A DNA stretch of 32,808 nt, from positions 1 to 32,808 of the forward strand of contig MSJI02000805.1 of the NCBI GenBank assembly GCA_001931905.2, given 5' to 3'. Source of the DNA: Cladosporium sp. IMV 00045. Its lineage: Eukaryota > Ascomycota > Dothideomycetes > Cladosporiales > Cladosporiaceae. Every line of letters begins with the position of its first letter. Position 1 is the stretch's first letter. Positions 10,601 through 19,658 of this stretch are shown here, piece by piece. The position numbers were made by a program, and so were the translations under genes. Under the pieces are notes generated by a model, which ran no database searches, was not told the origin of the DNA, and saw nothing but the letters and a program-made list of their open reading frames with translations.

Positions 10601-11247
10601 TCAAGGGCCGCGAATTCAGCGTCGAACGCCTCCTAGGCGAAGCCTACCCCCAAGACGCCAAGCGCTACCACGGCGGCGCTCTGGGAATCATGCGTCTGGC
10701 ACCACAGGACTACCACCGCTTCCACATTCCCGTTGACGGCGTCATGGGCGAGCCCAAGCTCATCGAAGGCGAATACTACACGGTCAACCCGATGGCGATC
10801 CGCAGCGCGCTGGACGTCTACGGCGAAAACGTCCGCTACGTCGTCCCCATCGACAGCGAAGTGCACGGCCGCGTCATGGTCATCTGCGTCGGCGCCATGA
10901 TGGTCGGCAGCACGGTGATCACGCGCAAGACGGGCGAGCGCGTCCGCCGCGCCGAGGAGCTGGGCTATTTCAAATTCGGCGGCTCGACCTTGCTCTTGCT
11001 CTTCGAGCCGGGCGTCGTGCACTTCGATCACGACATGGTGAATAATTCCAACACGGCCCTCGAGACTCTCATCCGCGTCGGAATGAGTATTGGCCATTCC
11101 CCTGGTACCGAGCCGCATAAGCCGGACATGCAGAAGACGAACCCGTCGAATGCCGAGAAGCAGGAGGCCAAGAGGCGTATTGAGGGCAGTTTGGGGCCGA
11201 GTAAGAGCGAGACGGTCAAGAAGCCTGTGGCTGCTGAGTTGCAGTAG
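7649..11247 (+). CDS. psd2: phosphatidylserine decarboxylase proenzyme 2 (C2-domain type), 1145 aa
   Basis: Converts phosphatidylserine to phosphatidylethanolamine; yeast Psd2 acts in Golgi/endosomal membranes. Exons are 7649-9994, 10053-10215 and 10319-11247. Introns of 58 and 103 nt have GTATGT and GTAAGT donors and keep the frame. A C2 domain spans residues ~68-160 ([27 protein letters not shown]). A Lys/Arg and acidic linker follows, then a second C2 (~302-400). One EF-hand loop lies at 562-573 ([12 protein letters not shown]). A C2HC-type zinc motif is formed by C723, C726, H745 and C749. The decarboxylase domain fills ~784-1110. Its catalytic features are visible: SPAD with Asp914, DYHRFH with His969, and the self-cleavage motif FGGST with Ser1059, which becomes the pyruvoyl group. 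All key residues are present, so the enzyme should be active. The gene converges with the permease gene. Confidence 0.94.
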
Positions 11248-11792
11248 ACGTAGCCTGCCTGATGTGGTCATGTGATCTCGAAGCTGACGAAATCCGATAC
11301 TGCTTCCGGTGATGGCGAAACAAAAGTTTCGATTGTAGATAGGCAAGGAAGGCCCTGATGCATTTTTTGTTTATTGTGGGAGCTAGGGAGAGCAAAGCAA
11401 GCATGAAGCGATTCTTTGAAAAATTCATCTTGGTGGCATAGCGCAATGTTGCTCTCTTTTCGGTGCAGATACGAGTCGCAGACGGTAGCGGCATATGTGA
11501 TCTTGTGTTTTTTATTCTCTTTTTGATGGAGATCTAGAGCGCTTCGAATCATTCTCGTGCACTTCTTGCCAGCTTTACATTCACCTTTAAAGAGCTATGC
11601 ATCACAACACCTTGGGAGTTATCTGTTTAAAGTTGAAAACAAGAGTTGCATTTCGCTCCCACTCGAGCGTCGTCTGAATACCGGCGTTGCCGTACTATAT
11701 GTCATTTGCACCGTTCTTCCAACACAAGAAGAAAAAATGCCGACGATGTCCGCCAAAAAAATCATACAAAAAGCTCCCGCAACAAACTCATC
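11248..11792. other. convergent 3' intergenic region
   Basis: 545 bases between the stops of psd2 (plus) and the permease (minus). It should contain both 3' ends. Short overlapping ORFs in it are not supportable. Confidence 0.6.
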
Positions 11793-13642
11793 TCATCTCT
11801 CCCTCATATCCTCCCCCTTCCCGTACGCCTGCACGCCCTCAGCATTCTCCTCATCATACGGTGCGCCCTCCGCCAAACTGCCACTGCGCCCGTCCAAATC
11901 ATCATCAACCTCCAACCAAGTCTCGCTGCACGCGGGGATGGGGAAGAAGCGGCACAGCAGCCAGTACGCGACGGAAGCGACGATAAACCCGCAGAAGAAG
12001 TTGAGGTTGTAAATATACTGCGCACCCTTGGGAACCTCCCTGCCAACCGCGCCCGCGAAACCGACCACGTTGATCAGGATGCCGGCGATGTAGGCCGCGA
12101 AACCGCGCCAGTTGAAGCCGTAGCTGAAGTAGTAGGGGGAGGATGCCAGGCCGGAGTACAGGTTGTGGATTTCCAGGTAGCCCTTGCGCACGATGTAGTA
12201 GTCGCAGACCATGACGCCGGCGATGGAGGAGAGGAAGACGGAGTAAGCCGACAGGTAGGTTGTGAAGGAGTTGCTGTCTTTCAGCAGGTTCCAGGGGCAG
12301 ATGCAGATGCCGACGAGGGCGCAAATGTAGGAGCCGCGGCGGATGTTGATGAAGCGCGGCAGCAGGGCGGTCAGGTCTGTGCCGGCCGAGACGGAGTTGG
12401 CGGCGATGTTGGTGCCGAGTTGGGCGAGCACGAAGGCCGCGGCGATGATGAAGACGCCGAAGCGCGTGCCGCCGTTGACTTCTTCGTCGCGGAGGAAGTT
12501 TCCTAGGAGGTCGAGGGGGGACCACACGGGTTCGCCGTAGATGACGGCCGCGGAGGAGGAGACGATGATGCCAATGAAGCTGGTGAGGGCGAAGGAGATG
12601 GGGATGGTGAAGAGTTGTGACCACAGCGCGTCCACGGGCTTGCGGGCGAAACGAGAAAAGTCGGGGTCGTTGACGATGAGGGTGGCGAAGTTAGCGATGG
12701 CGCTCATGATTCTACAGTTACATGTGAGTATTTGGTGTCTTGGAAAGAAAGCGTGGTGAGTGATTTACCCTGTGATGATACCCCAGGCGAGTTCGCTGCC
12801 TCCAACAGCTGCAGGGCGATCAACAATGGGGCCTAAACCTTTTGCGCGCACAATCGCCCAGATGAAGAGCGCAATACCCGCACTTGGAGCGACATATGAC
12901 TTGACCGTGAAGAGGTGGCGGAGCTTGTGGACTGGGAACCAAAGGAATGGCAGCGAACCAACCCAAAAGAGGAAGAAGGACACGAAGTACGCGGTGTTGG
13001 TTGAGGAGCCAGCCATGGTGTTCCTGCTTCCGCCCTCTCGATAGTCATCCCACGATGGCCAAATGGCTCGGATCATGAGGAAGACACATTCACCTTGAAC
13101 CTGTTAGTGCTTGTCAAAGCTCAAAGCATCACGACAAGACTCACCTCCAATCCAACTCTGAACACCATACCAGACGCAAGCCATGACCGAACGGTTCAAG
13201 ACGGGCCAGAGAGAACCCCAAATGCCGAAAGACGACCTGCCCACAACAGGGAAGGAAATGTGATACTTGGCTCCGATGCGACCGGTGAGAACAATGAAGC
13301 CGCCTGCAATCGAATATCCAATCCATACGCAAAGCCATGACTGCCACCAGGCCAGACCGGGGTTGATGATGCTGGCGGATGAGATCATCCAGGTGTTGAT
13401 GTTGAACGAGTCTGCGATCCAGAAGGCGACGAAGTTGCGGGCACGCCATTCTCGACGTTCAGGTTCGACGGGTTTCAGATCCTCTGGTTGATGGGGTCAG
13501 CTTGTAAATTCGTATCTCTTAAATTCGCTTTCCTGTATGTACCGTTCGTCAACATCAACTGCGAGCTACTGAGACCGGGTTCTGTAGAGCACGCGATCTT
13601 CTCGGCATAGTAGGAGAGCTTCGAGTTCTTGACCCTCTCCAT
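11793..13642 (-). CDS. NCS1-family nucleobase permease (Fur4/uracil-allantoin type), 560 aa
   Basis: Proton-coupled plasma-membrane importer of uracil, allantoin, uridine or a related compound. Exons on the minus strand are 13642-13543, 13483-13145, 13093-12769 and 12711-11793. The introns are 59, 51 and 57 nt, all GT-AG and frame-keeping. Start at ATG 13642 gives MERVKNSKL. Family hallmarks are [16 protein letters not shown] (residues 31-46), then [17 protein letters not shown] at the first membrane helix. Next come [38 protein letters not shown] and [12 protein letters not shown]. About twelve hydrophobic segments follow the Fur pattern, and length matches the family (about 530-570 aa). The acidic C-terminal tail is cytosolic. 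Exact substrate cannot be read from sequence. A cluster of HGATAR sites lies upstream, as expected for a nitrogen-source transporter. The adjacent Zn2Cys6 gene may be a regulator, but this is only inference. Confidence 0.91.
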
Positions 13643-13982
13643 GGCGTGACGTGTGATGCGACCCAGAGGTCGGTTTGTTTAAGTGTTGTCTGTCGGAATA
13701 ACGAGTATCGTATTATCCAAGGTCGAAGTATCAATCAAGGATGGTACAAAGGGATATGATGAACAAGCTAGCTTTGCAGCAACAAGGTTTGACAGATGTC
13801 TGAGTTTGAGCAAGGTGATGATGATTGCGGTGGTCGAACATCCATCATCTCAAGGGCGGGAGGTACGGCCTCTTTTGAGTCTTTCGAGACAGATCTTGCC
13901 ATGTCGGGGCGACGCAAGCCTTCGCAAGGCGATTGACCTCAGTCGATGCGCCTGCTACGCACGTCGTGTAGTGATTTCGCTG

Positions 13983-14079
13983 CGATAGTGCTTGGGGTTC
14001 GCGAATTGGTTGGTCGAGAACGCCCGGGCCTTATCAGCCGAGATAGTGCAGATAGAGGCACCCGGCACTTCATAGATAG
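13983..14079. promoter_or_regulatory. cluster of five HGATAR (AreA/GATA-factor) sites
   Basis: The permease upstream region has CGATAG at 13983-13988, TTATCA (TGATAA on the other strand) at 14031-14036, and AGATAG at 14041-14046, 14050-14055 and 14074-14079. The five sites lie within 97 bases, about 340-440 bases before the permease ATG. HGATAR is the established recognition site of AreA/NIT2-type nitrogen regulators, which bind best to closely spaced sites. Binding has not been shown here. Confidence 0.55.
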
Positions 14080-14234
14080 ACCTCCCCGCTGACTCGATGT
14101 GATCGAGTAACCCCCAGCTTCACACTTCTCAAAAGGAACGAGGATGCCGGTATTGACCAGACAAGATGGTCTCCGATACACTCCGATGTCGTTTGGAAGA
14201 AAGTTCGAGTATTAGCCTTCTGAACAACATTCAT

Positions 14235-14516
14235 TCACTCTTCCAGGTTTCTCGATGCCATGATCATACAATAAAATTCCAATGGAAGTCTGTATTGATT
14301 TCTGCACATGCTAACAGTCTTCCCACATCTTTCGAGAAGACCCTTGGCCGCCTGGGGATTGGCAGGAGCGCGGAGAAGTCCGATTGCGGGGACTTCCTTC
14401 TCGAGCTTGTCATAGTACGTCGAACTATTATTGAGGATCGTGCCTTCATTGCCGTATTTCCAGAGCTTCTCGTGCCGGATGTACGGCAGGATGTATGGAT
14501 CATAAGAAGCCCACAT
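14235..14516 (-). CDS. unidentified small ORF, 93 aa
   Basis: The ORF starts with an ATG at 14516 (MWASYDPYILPYIRHEKLW) and continues KYGNEGTILNNSSTYYDKLE, then KEVPAIGLLRAPANPQAAKG and LLERCGKTVSMCRNQ. Its composition looks more protein-like than most ORFs in non-coding parts of this window. I recognise no family and see no signal peptide or membrane helix. It could be a small orphan gene, an exon of a decayed gene, or chance. The opposite strand is also open over much of the same stretch (14166-14519), which lowers confidence. Confidence 0.28.
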   Translation of the reverse strand: MWASYDPYILPYIRHEKLWKYGNEGTILNNSSTYYDKLEKEVPAIGLLRAPANPQAAKGLLERCGKTVSMCRNQYRLPLEFYCMIMASRNLEE

Positions 14517-14691
14517 TGAAAATTAACAATCCAAGGGATACGTGTATAACTCTCGACATCTGATTTCCGCCGCTAGTTGAGCGGCCGCATGGCGATGGTC
14601 ATGGCTTTGTTTGTTCTACTTTCAAGTTTCATTTTCGCGGCGATTATATCATTATGCATGCTATAGTAATTCAGCGAATTTAGAGAGCTGT

Positions 14692-16628
14692 TCAGGCCCC
14701 CAAACCCTCTTGCGGCGAAGGCGTCTCGGAATACAACTCGAACAGACCAAGGTCATCCATCGCAAACTCTGCATTGATGAAATCCGCAAACGCAGCATCA
14801 GCGTCTTGCGATGGAGAAGTATCGGCGGCAGTTTGCGCAGGTTCCAAGCTGGGAATCATCTCAAGACTAACTCCTCGCAAGGCTTGCTCTTGCTCGCCAA
14901 AGCCTAGTTGACTTGAGGCTTGCTTTCCTGGACCCAATCTTGAGGCCTCGTATTGATGCAGCCACTCTTTGAGATGCTGCATGTACTTCGTGATCCTGAC
15001 CATTACAGCTTCCGGCTCAATTTTACTTCCCCTTGCGACCAGTCCTAAACACTTGTCCAGATATGCCACGGTGTGCAGTTCTTCGGGTTGGAGAATCTGA
15101 CCGTACGTGTTGCCTTGGACTGTAACCGCAATATGCAGCTTCAAAAGTGCCATGACAGTATGTGCGATTCGAGGTCCGTATATCATTGTAGGTAGTGCGA
15201 CAATGTCAGAGTCTGTAAAGGAAGCTGCTGCATCCAGTAAATTGTGACATGCCAGTCGCATCGATGAGACAGCTTCAATATGTTGCTGTGTCACTGTCGG
15301 AGTTGGCACATCGACCGTTGAAAGCCTTTCGATCAAGAAAGGCGCTGCGAAACTCGCCTTGTTCGTGGGAGTCTGCAGGACGATCTCGTAAAGAAGGACT
15401 TCTGTGAAATACCCCGTGAAAATTAAGCTTGGCGACCACATGTCGAACGGAACCTGAAGTCTCCACGACGTGATCTGATCCTGCAAGTTTCTCATGATGT
15501 TCTGGCAGATCGAGGTGCCCAACGCCGGAGATACCGAGGTTACGCTGAGCGCCAGCAGCTCGCTGACCGACGCAAGCAGCCTCGTCGCGCGAACGTAATG
15601 AGCCAATTGACGATCTTGAATGGAGGCGTTTTCTCTCGTCTCTAACTTCTGCAAGCAACAGTCGTGATGGGCAGTCCACTTCTGCTCGTTCGGTTTGCGC
15701 TTCAGAAGCGAGGTGGACTCGGTAATGATATACGATGTGAGCCACCTTCGATACGCATCAACGCTGTCGAGCAAAATGGCACTCACTCCAGCAAGAGTCA
15801 AAGCTGGTGGGTTTTCTAGGCCGCCTAATCCCAGGTCGACAGCCATATCTGATGCCATTGCAACGAGCTGGAAGAGCGGAATTTGAGTCGAGTTCCTTGG
15901 GCTCTTGTACCAGAGACACACCATCTGCAATGCTTGCAGGAGATCGAGTGATTTCTTGCATTGGACAATTGTGGCAGATGTCAATTCTTCGATGAGTGCC
16001 AGGTTGATTTTATCCTGAAGATCCCAAGAAAGAATGCCGGCACTTGCGATGTAAACGATCGCATGAACTGTGTGAGGCATGGAGTCTTGCAATACAGTTG
16101 CCTGGGTACCGCTATCGAAAGGGACCACCGGAAGCGTTGGTTGGAAAGAATTGATGTACTTGTCGAGTAACCGTTGTTGTAGATCTATTGGGACTAATCG
16201 ATCAAGCCAGTCGGTCGCGATGCCATTGCTGCTGATTTCATTGCTACCAAATTTCGAGGGTGGGAAGGTCATTGATTGCTGCTCGCTCTTGGTGTTGTAG
16301 CAGCCTCCAGCTTGCGCTTTTTCTGTGAGGAAATACCCGCTCCATTGCCGGGTCGTTCTGGACATTGAGATGCTGAGTTGTTCAGGCTTCTTGCTTCATC
16401 GGAAGCATCTTGAAGACCTTGCGACCCCAGAAGTCTTGTCAAGGCTTCGACCTTGGCCTCCAACTCTGCAACGCGATCTTTCTGCCGTTTTGGGGCAGCG
16501 AGAGTGCATGTCTTATTCAGCCGTGTGCATCGTTCGCAAGGCGGGTCGCCACCGTGAGCTCCCAGCTCACATTTGATCTTGATTGCCTGGCAATTTTGGC
16601 ATGCTCTACCACGAGGCTGAACCGGCAT
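14692..16628 (-). CDS. Zn2Cys6 fungal transcription factor, about 627 aa
   Basis: DNA-binding transcriptional regulator acting in the nucleus. From ATG 16628 the N-terminus carries a complete binuclear zinc cluster, C10-x2-C13-x6-C20-x10-C31-x2-C34-x6-C41 (ACQNCQAIKIKCELG, PCERCTRLNKTC). A basic linker PKRQKDR and a short coiled coil (RVAELEAKVEALTRLLG, ~50-67) follow, as used for dimerisation. The remaining ~560 residues match the regulatory 'middle homology' type (YIASAGILSWDLQDK, LLQALQMVCLWYKSP, MASDMAVDLGLGGLEN). The frame changes near 16380-16425. A 53-nt GT-AG intron at 16373-16425 restores one frame, but its donor GTCGCA is weak and other explanations remain (frameshift, or a KKRKLE segment being coding). 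The C-terminus is acidic (DADAAFADF, FAMDDLGLFELYSE), suggesting an activation region. It is divergent from fyv10. The target pathway is unknown. Confidence 0.88.
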
Positions 16629-17023
16629 CGGGAGAGCGAGCGTGTTACGTGACGCAACATTGTCTAGAGAGATTGCTTGTTGCTGGCATCAAATGGTTGA
16701 CGTGATGTCGCTCTTGCGGCCGCCGCTGAATGCCTGTGATTGGTGCGGCAAACAGCTGGCAGAATTGATTGAGAATTGATTAAGCTTCCGGTCGTATGAG
16801 CGTTGGTCCCGCCTCCACGCGCTTCCTCACAGGCCTAAGCTAGGATGACGATGTGCAGCCAACACCAGTGCTGCACCTTCATTCATACACCAATCTTCAT
16901 CTTCAACATTTGCGTCCTTTCATGGCAGTTGTTTGACGGCAAGACTGCGCCCGAGCTATCGTTCAAATACCACAACTCACTCGACACGAATTATTCCACG
17001 AACATATCATAACTAGGCCCACG
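16629..17023. promoter_or_regulatory. shared divergent upstream region of the Zn2Cys6 gene and fyv10
   Basis: 395 bases separate two opposite start codons, so both promoters must lie here or overlap. GCGGCCGC at 16716-16723 contains back-to-back CGG/CCG triplets of the kind Zn2Cys6 proteins bind, so autoregulation is possible but speculative. No TATA box stands out. Confidence 0.5.
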
Positions 17024-18332
17024 ATGGCCGAACACAACATCCTCAAACTGGATCCCGACTCGCATCTCCTCCTCGAACAACCACTTCTCCGCCTCCCCCA
17101 CGAACTTCTAAAGAAAAACCTCAAATCAGCCCAGCGAGCAATCGAGCCGGTCAGCAAAAACGTCAATACCGCAGTTCAAACCAGCGCAAAACAGAGTCCT
17201 GCCGATGCGCTGGCCAGCTTAGATGCCACTCTTCAGAAGGCACAGAACCTCAAGCGCAAGCTAGAAGCTCTGCATGCCGAAGAAGAAGCTCTACACTCGC
17301 AACAAAAGGCACGGATAGACCATCTACAGACGCTACACGAGATTCCAAGTCTCAGCGACGTGGCTTACGACCGCTGGTCGCACGTACGGCTGGACAGGCT
17401 GCTCGTGGACTATCTGCTCAGACAAGGGCTTACACAAAGTGCAAAAGAGCTGGCGGAAGAGAACAAATTGGGAGGCCTTGTGGATGTTGGCGTTTTCGAG
17501 GAGGCAGGAAGGATAGAGCAGGCACTACGGCGAGGCGAGGTGAAAGAGGCGCTCAGCTGGTGTAGTGACAACAAGAACGCTCTAAAGAAGATCAACGTAT
17601 GTTCAATTCTCGGTTTGATCTGGACACCGCATACTGACTGAGCACAATAGAGCGAGCTTGAACTCGAGTTGCGTCTGCAACAATTCATTGAGCTGGCACG
17701 AAGTGGGGAAATCGACAAGCTTATGGATGCAATAGTACATGCCCGGAAGCATCTGGCAGCAGAACAGAGCTCCAAATTTGGTTTGCGAGCAGGTGGCTTG
17801 ATGGCTTATCCTCCAGACACCTTCGTCGAGCCATACCAGGTATGAAGGTCGCACGTTTCGGCAGGCAAGAGTCAGTTGACTAACAGATATGTCACAGACA
17901 CTCTACTCGCGCGACCGTTACGAGGAACTATCAACTCTCTTCGTCCAAACACATCACAACCTCTTCTCCCTCCCTCCAACCCCCTTACTGCACATCGCCC
18001 TATCCGCTGGTCTCAGCGCTCTCAAAACGCCAGCATGCCACTCGCAACACGCGCTATCTGTCACCGCCAACACTGGCGCACCTGTATGCCCCATCTGTTC
18101 GACGGAGCTGAATGAGCTTGCCAAGAACGTGCCATATGCGCATCACACCACGAGCTCTATGGAAGATGACCCGGTGGTTTTGCCCAACGGGCGCGTGTTC
18201 GGCCGTCAGAGACTGCAGCTTCTCAATGAGAAGCTGGGCACCAAGAAAGGCTGGTACAGAGATCCCACGAAGCTTGGTGAAAACGACATGGAGTGGGAGG
18301 AGGGCAGTGTCCGCAAGGTCTTCATTTCATGA
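17024..18332 (+). CDS. fyv10: Fyv10/Gid9-type subunit of the GID/CTLH ubiquitin ligase, 398 aa
   Basis: Yeast Fyv10 (Gid9; MAEA in animals) forms with Rmd5 the catalytic RING pair of the GID E3 complex, which marks gluconeogenic enzymes for degradation when glucose returns. Exons are 17024-17596, 17651-17839 and 17898-18332; the introns are 54 and 58 nt with GTATGT and GTATGA donors. A coiled coil covers residues ~60-105. A LisH motif lies at ~121-153 (RLDRLLVDYLLRQGLTQSAK), and CTLH at ~157-215 (RIEQALRRGEVKEALSW) leads into CRA (IELARSGEIDKLMDAIVHAR). The C-terminal RING-like part has CPIC (C318, C321), the NVPYAHHTTS segment and LPNGRVF. It lacks the full set of zinc ligands, as usual for Fyv10. 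Length agrees with fungal orthologues. Confidence 0.9.
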
Positions 18333-18907
18333 TCACGGTCTTTCACGATTAATGAGTACGATGATAGCATTGACCCATCGTTGTCGTTTGTACCAATCTC
18401 ATGCTATTTCCAACGGTGTGAAAGAGCTCCGAACTTTATGTGAAGAAGTTCTCAGCAAACGAGGCAAGAGAAATCCAGCGCAATCGTGGGAGTGTGATGT
18501 CTGCACAGTCGCCACCAGCTGCAGTTCTGCCGCCACCAAACCTCCAACGACCACACATGAGCAGCGCTGAAGGCAGCTAGACCCATCCAACACTGTCTGC
18601 AAGCATCGTACCCGGTTTACGACTGGAGCATCGAGCATTAATATTTGGTCAAGTTGATAATCTGGATTCAAACGTGGGGGGGAGTTCATCCATCGTGACA
18701 TCACAACATATCATCCTAGTAGGCGCATACTGAGTATGTCATAATCATGTAATGAGCACGCAAGAGGTCACTATTTAGAAGAAGTCTTCAGTGTGTACCT
18801 GAATATGCTTGAAACACTCACACGACACTCTTACCTATCCAATCGACTCTACTATTTACAACATCTTCACCAAACAAGCAACAAATTGACACCAAAACAT
18901 TCCAATC
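18333..18907. other. intergenic region
   Basis: 575 bases between fyv10 and the next plus-strand gene. The first part is probably the fyv10 3' UTR. ORFs here are short and without recognisable content. The last 60 bases (aacatcttcaccaaacaagc and onward) form an A/C-rich leader typical of well-expressed fungal genes. Confidence 0.6.
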
Positions 18908-19234
18908 ATGTCTAACAACTCCGGTCACGCTCAGGTATGTCCAAACCACTTCCACCCAACCGCCATCCAATCGAGCAATAACTCACACCTCCCCCAGGTC
19001 GTCCAAGACACCGGCAAGCCCCACGGCAAGAACATCACCGAGGGCGGCTTCGACAGTGGCGCGCCTAACGCCAGCTTCAACAACGAGGTCGGCACCAAGA
19101 AGGACCCCGCGAGAGCCGCCATCAACGGCATGCAGGAGGCCGACGTCCCCTCCGCCGGCGTGCAGGGCGATCGCTCAAACACCGTCGACAACAACAACAA
19201 GTTCAGCGCTACTGGTGGCGATCACGCTGCTTAA
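18908..19234 (+). CDS. small hydrophilic disordered protein, 87 aa
   Basis: Two exons, 18908-18934 and 18998-19234, are separated by a 63-nt intron (GTATGT donor, CCCCCAG acceptor). Splicing joins MSNNSGHAQ to VVQDTGKPHGKNITEGGFDS. The product has no Cys, Trp or Tyr and is rich in Gly, Asn, Ala and Asp, for example GAPNASFNNEVGTKKDPARA and NTVDNNNKFSATGGD. That composition points to an unfolded, soluble protein, as seen in many small stress- or stationary-phase-induced fungal proteins. I do not recognise a named family with certainty. Without the intron the frame is also open, but the extra 21 residues look unlike the rest, and the splice signals are good. The A/C-rich leader suggests high expression. 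Confidence 0.72.
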   Translation: MSNNSGHAQVCPNHFHPTAIQSSNNSHLPQVVQDTGKPHGKNITEGGFDSGAPNASFNNEVGTKKDPARAAINGMQEADVPSAGVQGDRSNTVDNNNKFSATGGDHAA

Positions 19235-19658
19235 GATGGGAGGATAATTGGGGCATTGATGCATTATTTAAAAGCATATGTGATGAGATTCTCATGAAGC
19301 ATCTGAGGATGTAATGGCTTGCATGGCTTGTAACGCTGTAACGAATATCATTCAATCGCCAAATTTTCTTGGTTTATCTACCGTATCTCCGTTTCGCTGC
19401 ATAATAGCTGTGCGGCTCGAGCAAGGTTGGACCCACGTGTCTACAGATCGGTCTCGAGCAAGTCAAAGTCATTGGTCATCCCACTAGGCTCTTTGCCCAG
19501 CCCAGAGAGTCGCGACCGTCTTCGATCAAGTTCATATCGTTTGCAGAACTGCATGGTGCCGTCCGTTGAATCCCAGTTCCGTCCTACGTCAGGGAAAGAA
19601 CGCAAAGAGGTTGGGAAATCTGGTACACGTTATCTTTACACTAGGGAATTATTCTCTT
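19235..19658. other. convergent intergenic region
   Basis: 424 bases between the small plus-strand gene and the stop of the minus-strand gene. No supportable gene. Probably two 3' UTRs. Confidence 0.55.

Larger units (their letters stand above)
13643..14691. other. upstream region of the permease gene, with one unexplained ORF
   Basis: 1049 bases between the permease start and the 3' end of the transcription-factor gene. It holds the GATA cluster at 13983-14079 and an unexplained 93-codon minus-strand ORF at 14235-14516. The palindrome GCGGCCGC occurs at 14581-14588. Confidence 0.55.

Noticed and set aside
10633..11346. 237-codon minus-strand ORF opposite psd2 exon 3
   Set aside because: Antisense to the catalytic decarboxylase domain; His/Ala/Asp-rich shadow sequence.
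11646..12506. 286-codon plus-strand ORF opposite the permease
   Set aside because: The Val/Ala/Asp-rich product mirrors hydrophobic permease codons; the permease is certain.
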